Shown here one piece after another: positions 1-11,400 of a stretch of DNA of 64,000 bases. Under the pieces are notes generated by a model. The model saw only the letters and a program-made list of their open reading frames with translations. It searched no databases and was not told the DNA's origin. Origin of the DNA: Echria macrotheca (Eukaryota; Ascomycota; Sordariomycetes; Sordariales; Schizotheciaceae); NCBI GenBank assembly GCA_030411725.1, contig MU839853.1:177558-241557 (forward strand), read 5' to 3'. Both the position numbers and the translations under genes were made by a program. Within the stretch, counting starts at the first letter, position 1. Every line of letters starts with the position of its first letter.

Positions 1-4
1 GACG

Positions 5-292
5 GTGGCCAGCGGTATGAGCACCACCCAGAAGGTCGCACTGGGCGTTGGGGCCGTCGCCGTTTTTGCCGTAGGTGTTGGAGCTGGCGTCGCCATCAAG
101 ACGGCGATGGACAAGCAAAAGGAGGAGGCCGAGAGACGCCGGCGTTTGCTTCAGGGTAAAACAGATACAACACATCTCCATTTGCTTTATGGATGTGTGA
201 ATGCTGACAGAAACCTGGATACAGCCGTCGGAGTCACCGATGCGTACGCCGATGTTCGGGGAGATATGATGAACTCGCTTGGAAGGGCATAG
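5..292 (+). CDS. Small membrane-anchored protein fragment, possibly 5'-truncated
   Basis: The reading frame is open to the left edge of the window; the first ATG in frame is at 17. Residues about 9-27 form a Gly/Ala/Val-rich hydrophobic stretch that could be one transmembrane segment, followed by a charged KQKEEAERRRR run typical of the cytosolic side. I do not recognise a family. Two C-termini are possible. Unspliced, the frame ends at 292. Alternatively a 55-nt intron at 156-210 (GTAAAA donor, GCTGAC near the CAG acceptor) shifts the frame and the protein stops at 269. The gene may begin outside the window. Confidence 0.3.
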   Translation: MASGMSTTQKVALGVGAVAVFAVGVGAGVAIKTAMDKQKEEAERRRRLLQGKTDTTHLHLLYGCVNADRNLDTAVGVTDAYADVRGDMMNSLGRA

Positions 293-1431
293 GTAGCATT
301 CAAGAACATGCACCTCCGTTGTCGCTATTTAGGTACCTACCTATACACAAGTTAGGAGACAAAATCACCTACATTGGAGGGAGGTGTCTTTTGGGCGCTT
401 TGGAATTTGCCGGAACACCCCTAGTGCGGAAGCTACATGTAGGTTACCTAAGTACACAGATTTGCCTCTATAGGCGCCAAAATACCAGCAGCTTGGCATC
501 CCTTCAATCGGCCTGGGGTTTTCGGATTGCCACCTGGCAGAGGAGCCATGGGGAGCATGACTACCTAGGTATGATCTTCATTGACAAGCCATCCGTCGGG
601 ACCTTGCCGACGGATAAGGTTGGGAACAGTAGGTAATCATGCAGTTCTCTCGCCAGCGAAGGGCGTTCGCTGCGAACACGAACGGCAGGTAAAGAGCCGA
701 ACGGCATACTAGGTACGAAGATGTCCACGGCGTCTAAAACCGAGTACCTACTTGGTCGTTTGAGCATATACCTACTGCACTATTCACAACCGCTTTGCTT
801 TGCCTGGCGAGGGCATATTCTGGGACTATCGAACGCAAACTGCATAGTTACCTTCCTTAGAAACTGTCACATGTTCATGGACATTGCATCATGCTCCCAC
901 CATTTCACAGGTGGTAGTTCTTGTACATGAGCAAAGCATGACCGGCGGCGCGAGCGCCCAAAGCTCAGATTACCCATCTTTCATCCGACGGGATGTATTA
1001 AACTTCATTAGCACAACCCTATACCCCACCACATGCATGTCGCCGAGCATGAGGTCGCCTGTTCCTACCCCGGCGTCATCAAGTGCCTGGAACTCGTTCT
1101 TCATCAGCTCCTCCACGCGGTCACTGGCTGAGATACCTACCTAGGTATCTCGACTGCGCAATCCAAGATTCTCTACCGGCTGATGTCTCCGATTTTACCT
1201 GGCTCAGGGGAGCTGTGTTCGGTATGAGCTTTGCTTCCGAGGGGTCACAGTGCATGGAAACCGAAGGATAATGAGACAATTCCTGTCGTCAGACACCTAG
1301 TTTTCCTGTCTTCAGACATTTTCATGCTATATACAATTGCAAGCGAAACGGCATTCCCCTCCTTTGCATTGGTACTTGGGGAAATCCTCCGTACGGGCTC
1401 TTTCCGCTTTTAGTGCTTAGCCTCTTCAAGT
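293..1431. other. Intergenic, no gene seen
   Basis: Only short frames without family motifs or consistent splice sites occur on either strand. The stretch contains several copies of a short palindromic theme built on TACCTAGGTA (near 343, 568 and 1134-1148), which recurs in other non-coding spaces of this window. Confidence 0.5.
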
Positions 1432-2496
1432 TTATTTCTGCGGATGGCCGCCCTTGACCTTGGTTTGGATCGAGTAAAAGCCTGTCTTCGCAGTGATGTA
1501 CAGCGTCGACTGGTCCACGCCGCCAAAGGCCAAGTTTGCTGGCGTCTCCGGCACCGGAATGTAGCCAACCTGCTTGCCTGTCGCAATACTGACGACCGTG
1601 ATACCGCTTTTGCCGTTGATAGGCGCGCACATGTACATGTTGCCCTGGTTGTCCATGGTCATGCCGTCGCTACCAAACTGGGCCCACAGCCGCCGGTTCG
1701 ACAGCACGCCGTTGGCACCAACGTCGTAGGCATACGTCTCGCCGCCGCCGTTCCCGGGGCCCTGGTACGCCGCCACGTACAGCGTCTTCCCGTCGGGGGA
1801 GCTGATGATGCCATTGGGGCTGCCGGGCTTGCCGTCCGAGGTGAGGAAAGTAGCGAGGGCGCGGGTAAGTGTCTTGCGGTCCGGGGAGACGCGGTAGACG
1901 GTGTTGACGTCCTGCTGCGACTGCCGGCCCGGGGACCACCACTTGCGAGACCAGTACGGGTCCGTAAAGTACAGGCTGTTGTCCGGCAACGACCACACAT
2001 CGTTGGGGCCGCCGAGCAGCTTGCCATTGTACTTGCCGTCCATGATGACTTTGTACTCGGGCAGCACGATGTTGCCGCTAGTCCCCCTGTCGCCAACGTT
2101 GGGATTCAGCGGCTGGGGATACGGCACCGATTTCGTCACATTCGTCGAGATCTCCCACAGCTGGTTGCGCTCGTCGGCACACGCAATGAGCTTGCCGTTC
2201 TGGTCAAAGGTCATGCCGTTGGCATAGCCCGCAGGGTGCATAAAGAGCGACAGCTTCTTGTCGCTCACCGACCACTTGAGGATCTTGTTCGAGTTCTGGT
2301 CGACAAAGTAGACATCGCCAGTGGCCGGGTCTCGGGTGGCGCCCTCGGTGAAGGGTTGGTCGACCGTGTATGACTCCTTGGGGAGAGTCGCGAGCTTGAC
2401 GACTTTGGCCGAGCTGTCGATCGTGGGCGGGAGGCCGGACTGGGCCGCGGCCCCGTGGGCGAGCACCACGACGCAGGCGAGAATTGTAGAACGCAT
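1432..2496 (-). CDS. Secreted SMP-30/gluconolactonase-like six-bladed beta-propeller protein
   Basis: An intronless 354-residue protein. Residues 1-19 are a clear signal peptide (MRSTILACVVVLAHGAAAQ). The rest reads as an SMP-30/gluconolactonase/LRE-like domain: TEGATRDPATGDVYFVD (from about residue 50), GGPNDVWSLPDNSLYFTDP (162-180), GSPNGIISSPDGKTLYVA (225-242) and GSDGMTMDNQGNMYM (275-289). By analogy with SMP-30 the divalent-metal ligands would be Glu51, Asn165 or Asn228, and Asp277. Family members hydrolyse sugar lactones or related esters using a bound metal. The signal peptide puts this one outside the cell or in the secretory path. The length is normal for fungal members. Residues about 120-150 look like a lineage-specific insertion before the first Asn motif. 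The start is chosen because the signal peptide begins there. Substrate is unknown. Confidence 0.88.
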   Translation of the reverse strand: MRSTILACVVVLAHGAAAQSGLPPTIDSSAKVVKLATLPKESYTVDQPFTEGATRDPATGDVYFVDQNSNKILKWSVSDKKLSLFMHPAGYANGMTFDQNGKLIACADERNQLWEISTNVTKSVPYPQPLNPNVGDRGTSGNIVLPEYKVIMDGKYNGKLLGGPNDVWSLPDNSLYFTDPYWSRKWWSPGRQSQQDVNTVYRVSPDRKTLTRALATFLTSDGKPGSPNGIISSPDGKTLYVAAYQGPGNGGGETYAYDVGANGVLSNRRLWAQFGSDGMTMDNQGNMYMCAPINGKSGITVVSIATGKQVGYIPVPETPANLAFGGVDQSTLYITAKTGFYSIQTKVKGGHPQK

Positions 2497-3977
2497 CTTT
2501 CGGTTTGGCCGGTGACGAGGATCCGAGGTGAGCCGGAGGAAGGTGTTCCGTCCAAGGTCGGGCGATTCTCACAGGAACACCACCACCAAAACCACCAAAT
2601 TTCTCAAAGGAAATCAAGTGATTTATGCTCTCGAGCAGCAAGCCAGCACGAGATGAGTGGTAGACGCGTTTTTTTTCGACCTTCAATAGGACGCACTCTG
2701 CAGACAGATATAGGGACAGATTGGGACGTATGGTGGAGACTACGACGTTCTCCTCCACGAGCTCCGAATAGCCGTTTAGCCGTAGCCGTCATTTCGGGAC
2801 CGGGTCGCATGCTTCCACATCCCGCACTCGCCATAATGTCTCGAAGTCGTAATCCGTCATTCCGTGCCTGGTAAGAGGCAATCAAAAGGCAGGCGCTGCG
2901 GTTGTAGGCGCTCGTATCACCGGGCATCGACAGTGTTGCTGATCGTCTTGGGGTCGTCTTTTTTATTGTTTCTTGATCATCTGTGGGGAATGCATTTCCC
3001 CGCATTCTGCACCCTGACCCCACGCAGATAATTTAGTTTGGTAGATCTCTATAGGTAGTTTGGCTGTCTTTCGTCATCGCCAAGACTCTTTCCCTTTCAG
3101 CAGGATGGTCAGGATTCGGTTCCTATCCTGTTGCTTCCCGCATCATCCTACACACGCCCTGCGGTAGCTTCATGTTCTCGACGTTATGGATAGCTGCGGC
3201 GCTATACCTAGGTAGTCTTGTTGATGATTCCGCCCGACATCTGCCCACGAGAGCGACGGCTTTGGCCATGCTATTTCCGATGGCAGATGGTAGCCCAGAT
3301 AATCTGTAGTGCTTTCGACCCGTTCACAGGTGCTGAGAAAGAGGCTAAAGTGCTGAGTACGACTGATGCGGTTCCTCCAGGGACTTTAGGCAGTGTTCGA
3401 CGTATAGTATGAGTTCATGTACCCCAAAGTACTGAAGCGGAAATCCTCCGAGCGGGGAATTTCCCCAGGCGCGGATGGGGGGAAGGCTGTTTCGATATTG
3501 CAATTGAACCGTACCTGCAGTTCTTTCTTTCCATATTCCTGTTTAGCGCGGTACAGCCAAGGCAACACACGGAGTTCCCGCTGGGCTGAACGATTAATCC
3601 AGAGATTAAACACCGGGCAGTTCGAAGCAGCCGTAAAGTTCATTTCAAAAGCTGCAGAAACACGGTTGGAGAGTATCCGGGGTGGCTAACAATCTTCATG
3701 TTTCCAAGATCAAACCTAGAGCATGCCCGAGTGGCCAAGACTTGGTTGCAACGCTGGCTCAATGAAAGACGGTTACGCTAGTTCTACCTAGTTCATAGCC
3801 AAGCACCAACCGAAGCTTTCTTGCGAGCGGAGAGAGGTGACTAACTGCAACGACGATTTGTAAACGTAAGACGTAAGATGTAACGCAGTTCAAGATGTAA
3901 ATTGGATCACCCAGACTTGGTCGGTACAGCGACTTTGACATGGTAGGGAACAAGAATACCTAGGTATTCGAAGCTTC
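2497..3977. other. Intergenic, no gene seen
   Basis: Holds the upstream region of the gluconolactonase-like gene. Further right there are only short frames on both strands with no domain, splice pattern or codon signal I can defend. TACCTAGGTA-type palindromes appear at about 3205 and 3957. Confidence 0.45.
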
Positions 3978-4746
3978 TTGAGCCCAGCACTTCCAGAAAA
4001 ATTCCACTGCGTACCCCCATTCGCCCTATGTCGGTCTTACAACTCCAATCTTCTTTGCAGTCACTCCTCTCCTCTCCTCAAACACCTCCTCCATGCTGCC
4101 CAATGGACTTATCGCCCTATCCCCCTCAAACTCTCCCCCACCAGACTCGCAAAGCTCAGCATCGTCCTCACTTCCTCCACATCTCACATACTCGTACCCG
4201 CAAGCGCTACCCCCGCCAGTCCCACCCCCCCAGTCCCCAAAAACAACACGATACTCGGAGCCAACACTCCCGTACCAACGACGCCGTTCCTACCTCGACA
4301 CAATTCTCTCTCCCGCTCCTGTCCCGTGTTTTCCCCACCGGCAGCCGTTTCAACGCCCCCACAATCATCCCAGCCACTACATCGCTGTACGAATTCGCAA
4401 ACGTACCGCCATATCCTGCAAGCTGTCCCCCAGCGCACACAGGCTCAAATCGTTCTGCATCTTCAGACTCCCCGCCAAGACTGCCGACGGCATTGTGAGC
4501 ATCCTTACAACTGTGTCATTCGCCTATTTGGCTACGAACCTGGTGATACTACTATTGTAGAGGATAGGGCACCTGTGATCGCGACAGCGACGGGTTTTTA
4601 TTTGTTGTCGTTTCTGCAGCTGTGTCGCGGCATTGCGTAACTGACCAGATTCTAGCCAGAGATCTTTTGACCGTTTCTCCTGACTTTCCCATGCACCTTC
4701 TGCTACACCAACCGAGTCCATTTACCGTCTTCTCATAACAATACAT
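3978..4746. other. Ambiguous GC-rich segment with overlapping ORFs on both strands
   Basis: The plus strand carries three overlapping frames up to 220 codons, rich in Pro and Ser, while the minus strand carries shorter frames. One minus frame ends in a hydrophobic tail (SIVLFLGTGGVGLAGVALAG, about 4190-4250), and another holds VVAGMIVGALKRLPVGK (about 4320-4370). The minus frames look more protein-like, but I could not join them with believable introns. This may be a decayed small gene on the minus strand or a non-coding C-rich tract. No family is recognised. Confidence 0.2.
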
Positions 4747-5448
4747 AAATTCTGCATTTGATACCTCCTCTCAGGATCGCCCGGTCCGGCTTCATGTAGT
4801 CCATGACCCACCAGACGCCAAGCCGGAGTCATCTTCCACCTGTATCTACGATCTTTTTGTTCATCATGGTTAGGTTGCCGCATGAGGCTTCTTTATCCCG
4901 GAAAGAAAGAGTACCTTACATAGAATCAGGGAAGTGGCCCGTGGAGTATGCTAGAGGTGATGGTGAAGGCGGAAAGCCTGGCAGGAAGCCCGACGCCCAG
5001 AATGGAATAGATTTTGGGAGGTGGAACGGGAGCCTTGCAGCCCGGTAACGTTATGAAGAAACCGGGCACGGTTTTAATGCACGACAGCTGCAGCTAGACC
5101 AAACCGACATCGCCACCACACGTTGTCAGGCAATCCAGCCACCTACAACCGCCGTGGCGTTCGGGCATCCGTGTTAGTGCATCACAGCTGCCAATAGACT
5201 TAACGCTCCTGCGCGAATATTCCTTGGCTCAGCTGCGGCGGCGACTGCGCCCACTTCCCCAGCTGCAATGCTGCGCCTTCCTCTTGCAGCTGCAGCATCA
5301 CAAGGCTCGGGTCTCGCTCCCTGCAAAAATCAGCTGAGATACCCTCAATTCCTTCCGCTTGCTCCACTCAGTCCGTCCAACATGCTTTCCGAGTAGGGAT
5401 AACTCCACACCTCTCCGCAATTGCCCGAGGGAAGTGGTGGTAGGAATC
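4747..5448. other. Upstream region of the ATPase-HET gene; no gene seen
   Basis: No credible coding frame. It contains several CAGCTGC-type motifs (about 5080-5300) and should hold the promoter and 5' leader of the gene that starts at 5449. No clear TATA box or other element can be assigned. Confidence 0.35.
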
Positions 5449-8400
5449 ATGGCGTCCGAATTCCCTCTTACCGTCGACGAGGCTCGCGACCATATTCTCG
5501 CCATTCAGCGCCGGAACGCCATTGACACTTCTGATGGCAACCTTTCAAATGCGCTGCGTCTGTAGGTGTAAACCACTGCATGGCGTTATGTTGGAGTTGA
5601 AATTGACTCGTCCTTGCAGCATCTCAGAGGACCTGTATCAGAAGCCGGCTCACTTTCTTCATGAGCTGATTCAGAACGCCGACGACAATGCGTACGAGCC
5701 TGCGTCGGTCCCATCTTTATCCATTAGCTACAGCAACCGCGCGCTCCAGCTGTCATGCAACGAGCTCGGCTTCTCCAGGAATAACGTGGAGGCGCTCTGC
5801 AAGATCGGGAGTAGTACCAAATCCGGCAAAGCCAAAACAGGCACTTATACGGGAGAAAAGGGCATCGGATTCAAGTCGGTATTCAAAGTTGCCGATGTTG
5901 TCTGGATCCGCTCCGGCCATTACTCGTTCAAGTTCGTCAAGTCTGAGAAGCTGGGTATGCTGACACCCATTTGGGCCGAGTTCCCCACCAGCTGCGATCC
6001 TCAGCATACCACGATCCGTCTGGAGCTAAAGGCAGAGTATAGCGAGAAGGAGGTGGTTAGCGAACTTCGCACCTTGGACGCACATATTCTTCTCTTCCTA
6101 CGACAACTTGCCAAGATATCCGTTTCGGTAGATGCGTACCACCACGAGTCTTGGAGCACGTCAATCAGCAAAGATGCCGTCCCATTCCAAGGCAGCGCAG
6201 GAGCCCCTATGCGCACAGTAACGCTGAAAAAGGATGAAGAGGTGCAGGTACACCTGGTTACCACATACCTCGTCCAGGATATTCCCACGGAACCAAAGCG
6301 CCCTGGCGTCTGCAGGTCTAACATCAACCTTGCTTTTCCTGTTAACGGGTATGACGATGGCCGAGTGTTACACCAGATGGTGTATGCGTCTCTTCCAATA
6401 CAGGACTTTGGGTTCAAAGTAGGTGGCGTCTTCCGATTACTTTCTTTCTTGGTGCCCACGTTGCCGCTGACTCTTACACAGTTCCTGCTGAACGCAGACT
6501 TTGTCCTCAGTGCAAGTCGAGAAACCATCCTAGAATTCTCACCATGGAACAAGGCCCTCCGAGATGCTCTGCCGAGAGCTATAGCCGATGCTTTGCAGAA
6601 CCTTGGCGGCACAGGTCTTCGGTATACCTGGCCTTCGTTCCTACCCATCAGAGATAAGGTGGACGACTTTTTCGGCGAACTTGCGGACCCGACGATTGGA
6701 CTTCTCAAAGGCTTGCCCATCCTGGAATCAATGTCCGCCGAGTTGATGATCCCAAGCGAGTTAACAGTCGTTCCGAAGAGATTTTGCGACAGCAAATCGA
6801 TGCCGCTAGTCATGATCTCCGACCACCCCTCGTACTCTCGCCTATACCTTTCGAACGGATACCGGAAGGCAGATCTTCCCATATTTCTCCGTCTCGGAGT
6901 CTGCGAAATGTCTGACGAATTATTTCTCAAGTCTCTGGCCTCCGGTATTGCCAAGTCTCCAGAGGAGTTCCGTGCTCATCCCGACGATTGGCACTCCCGC
7001 CTCGCGACGCAGCTTCTATCCATTCTGGCTACGCACCCAAAAGAGATCAAAGCTGTCGCAAGCCTCCCGTTGGTTCCTCTGCATGACGGACGCTGGGTCG
7101 CCGCCCAAGACAACATCGCTGTATTTGAGAACACCAGTCATGACGGGGTGGGACGCAGCAGCACCGACATGGGTTTCGGTGGGTTCGACCTACCGGAAGT
7201 CAAGACCGCCCAGGTCAGTGCCGCCGCAAGCAAAGACCCAAGTCGAAAGCTCCTCTTTACGACCCTTGGCATCCACGAAGAAGACCGCCCACAAATGGTT
7301 TGTGATCAGCTGGCCGAGATGCACGACAGTGCCAGATTCGACCCCAGAGCCACCCGGCCCGAAGCGCTCATCGCACATGTGGCCTACATGTACCGTTCCG
7401 GGTGGACAAATCCAAGCAAGCGGAACATATGGGTGGTGACAACAGCAGGATACGTGCAGCGTGGTGCGCAAGTATATGTCAACACTGGGGGTACCCATAC
7501 CGTCAGGTCTTACCTCCTGAGTTACCACGAACTGCATCCTCGATACATGCGCGTCCCCGGCGATTCGGATTCAAACGAAAAATTTGTTGCATGGCTGGTG
7601 AGCTGCTGCAAGCTCAGCGTCCTCCCTCGTCTAGTTGACGCGCCCGAGAGTCCTAGCTTCCAGCTCTCGGAGGATTTCGCCTACATAGTCCAGACACAGC
7701 GGTCAGCTCGAGTGCTGCAGCTTCTCCGAGACAACTGGGACTACTATAGCTACTGGATTGTTCCATCCCCCGTTCCAGATGGGCTCCTGACTGGCGGGAA
7801 AACGCTCAATCGCTCGAGGCGTCGGGTTCTCCATTACTTGTCAACGTTACGAGTCCTCTGCCTTAACGGGCAGTTTTTTGTGTTGGAACATACAACGCTC
7901 CCGACGACAGCCTTGATGACTGAACTTGCTCGGCGGCGTGTGAGCCTGAGTTTTGAGAAATTGGTCGAGGTGCCGGATCCCGATGCGGCCACCTGGGACT
8001 TCCTGTCCGTCTTCGGAGTCAGGATTCAAAATACAATGAGGAACCCACAGAGCAAAGTCGGCCGGCAGATTGAACGTCTTGAGGATCTGGCAGCGAAGTC
8101 GGTCAAGAGCAGGATGAGCCCAGAGCATATTGCTGCAGAGGCCGCCAGCCTGTACTGCATCATTGAACACTGTTGCCGGGAGGAACTCGACGACCTCAGG
8201 TCCATTTTCCGGAGAAGAAAGCTGATCTACTACTATGGCCAACATCCCAATGGTGAAACCTGGGATATTTGGTGTACCTCTACTGAGTGCCAGTGGACAG
8301 GCGATAGGGCCCTTCGGAAAACCCCGCTCTTGATGCGGCTCCGAGAGTACGCGGACCTTCGTGACTTTTTCACCGACAAGCTACTGGTCGCCAGCACCAC

Positions 8401-11400
8401 CGACGTGGGATCGATACTGGAAGAGATTTTCAAGATTTCCATGATCGATACCGTGCCCTACATTACGGGCCTGTATCTGCTCCTTCAGCGATCGCTCCCC
8501 AGCGGCGCGGAAGAGCTCCTTGATCTCGGAGTGGTGGAGAAGTTGGGCGAGCGGAAGATCTTCCCCATTCTCCGTGGGAAGGGGACCGTCGGATCCGACT
8601 TTGATGACCTAGGGACTATGAAGACCGATTCATTCTGGTTGGTAGCCGATCGACAGCACCTTCGCAGATGCTTTGAGGGGTTGGTCCCGCTCCTTTCGGT
8701 CTCGGAAAACCGCTTCCCGGTAATCCGAGAGATTCTAAGGGTCCTGGGGCTTGAAAACCGATGCTTGTCAAAGCACGTGGTGCGAAAAGTCATGGGGGAT
8801 GGCGACCCGACGTTCTTGGAAGGCTTTACCGTCCTTATGAGAAAGAAGGTACGGTATATTGCAAGGTAGGATGCTCCATCTATCCTGCTCTAGTACCAGA
8901 CACTACCCAGAGGGCTTTGCTTGTGCTTGGGGGTCTTCTGGTCCTCTTGGCTAATGGGATAATGACTAGAATCATTCCGACAGAGAACCCGAAGAGACTG
9001 GTGGTTCTCCGCGGTCTTCTCCACCTGGACGTCTACCAAGTCGAGAACCTAGAAGCGTACTGGTTTCTCAACAAATCCAATGGGGAGGTAATAGAGGGGA
9101 GATGTGAGCGATCCAGTGGAGCGGTTTATGACACCGACACAGGCGGATTGGAAATCTTACTCCCAAGAGACAACTCCCGACTCTCCCTATCGATCGATGT
9201 GGTCGACGAAATTGTCAAGCGGTTTGGACAACTGGACATGGAGGTTACTGGCATGCTTCACTATATCCTCATGGAGCATAACCTCGCGTCTATCGAGGAT
9301 ATGCTCGACCGGCGCGGGATCGAAGATGAGCTAGGGGAGAATTGGTCAACGATCGGTGCGTGGTACTTATTACTCCCCCCCCCCTCTCATCATTGCCGGC
9401 TCAAGACTCTCTTGTCTTCCAATTCTTTAGGTTGGCTTGGCAGTATTGTTGGTGAATTGTGAGTGGTTTCTTATCACATGACTAACATGATGGGACCGGT
9501 AATTTTTATTAGATATGCTTGTGGATGATCCACGGGGGAAGTGCCCGGCTCACTTCCACCAGCGACCGAGCCAGCAAGAATCGCGAATTCGCATCCTACA
9601 CGAGCTTGAAGAGGACCAAGCAACTCGGTGTCTTTTAACAAAACGCTGGGAGGGGAATTCGACAGGGCAGATGAAGCATTTGCTCAAACAGCTCTGTCTG
9701 ATGGACCACCAGGACCCATCTGTCTTCCTGCCCACCAGTGACCTTGACGAGCTCCTTGATCCGGGCGGAAACGAAGACGACGAGATAGGTACCGTCTTTC
9801 ACGCCCACCTCGACGAGGTTGGGCTGAGAGATTACCCGAAGACTAGCATGACCATTCCTGCTGTCTTGAAAATCTCACGCAAGAACCAGAGGCAGTGGTT
9901 GATCTACGGCCCACCTAGGAATCCCATCGATGGCGATATGATGTTCTTTGGCGAACTATACGTAAGTTCCGGCATCTCCACGGGTGCATGGCGGTAATTC
10001 TCGGTTGAGACAAAACTGGACCTAGAACCCCCCAGGTCCTTTTGCCCACTGAAGCTAATCAAAAACACCAAAAGGTCTCGAAACTGTTACAGATTCATCT
10101 TGGGAAAGCCTACATCCCCGAAACGCACTGGACTAGCAGCCTTCGCACAAGAGCTGGCTTGAGGCCTGTGCCGTCCGCTACCACCTACACACCAGCCTTT
10201 TGTATCAACGACAAGTCGAAGAGCCTCTGGAAGTTCTTGACAAAGAGCGGACTCAATCTCCCAATGCCAGAGTCTGTATCGCACTTCAAATTCCACGTCG
10301 ATGTCATCACCACCGGCGGCGACTTGGAGGGCAGTGATTTCCTCATCCATCCTAAGCATCTAGAACACGTACGTCTTGTTTCAGTGTTTCGCATGTTGGC
10401 TCCAGTACCTAATTACCTAATCATCTTGCTGCATATAGATACAAAAATACTGCCTGCTCCAGGAAGGCATCCTCGACGAATCAAAGGTACCGATCATACC
10501 TCTCCTCGTGGCCGTCTCCCGCGCCAACGCGGAGCCAAGCGCCGTCGTCCTCGTTGACCCGTTTGCAATGTACCTTGATGGGTCCTTGGACCTGAAATTC
10601 CCAGCACACATCCCAGGGACATTCAAATCGGTAAAGTCTGCAGACCATATTGTCTTGGACGATTCTACACCGGCCCAGGGCGTACCGCTTCATTTACGGA
10701 CGAGAATCAAGAACCTGGTCACCGGTAGTCCAGGGCTGTTTTGTACATACCAGTACCGCTCTCTACCGTCCTACCGGAGCATCCGGTTGCTCCTGCTGCA
10801 GCGGCCTGAGCCGGAAAAGCCACTTCGAGGCCGCATGGAGGTTGTCGAGTCGCTGGATCCCGTTCCGGACTTTGTTGCCATTTCGTACGTCTGGGGAGTG
10901 GCACTCAAGCCATATCGGCTAGACACGCCCGACGGTGTTGTGTGGCTCACGGCGTCGTGCGAAGCAGCGCTCCGCAGTGCCGCGCTGGCCGAGTCGAGGA
11001 CCTCCTCTGCTGTGCGCGTCTGGGTCGACGCCGTGTGCATAGACCAAAGCAACACCCATGAGAAGGTCGTGCAGGTCAGACATATGCGCGACATTTACCG
11101 TGCCGCGCGACGCGTCTATGGATGGATTGGGGAGGCCGAACAGGGTGACGGCTCCGTCCTGGCCATGAGGACGCTGGCTCAGATACGTGCTGTAGCCGTC
11201 AAAGAGGTGGATAGCACGAGCCCTTGGCCCGTGACCCTTCCACCTGCCCCGGATGAATGGGCCGACAATGGCGGAATACCTCCTGAGGGCCACGAAGTGT
11301 GGCCAGCTATCGAGAACCTTTTCAGTCGGGACTACTTCAAACGGTCGTGGATCACGCAGGAGGTTGTCATGGCGCGAGAGCTCCTCATCGACTGCGGCAC

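Noticed and set aside
1444..2373. 309-codon plus-strand frame opposite the gluconolactonase-like gene
   Set aside because: It is the antisense shadow of a well-supported gene; its Arg/Val/Ala-rich translation has no motif.
3715..3790. tRNA-like words (GCCCGAGTGGCCAAGA) near 3,723
   Set aside because: The D-arm-like word is not followed by a foldable anticodon arm, T-arm or acceptor stem.
6001..6954. 317-codon minus-strand frame
   Set aside because: Lies entirely antisense to the ATPase exon and shows no family similarity.
9431..9458. 28-nt exon (GTTGGCTTGGCAG...) between exons 4 and 5 of the ATPase-HET gene
   Set aside because: Including it puts a stop codon in frame; a single 157-nt intron, or less likely a 15-nt exon at 9444-9458, keeps the frame.
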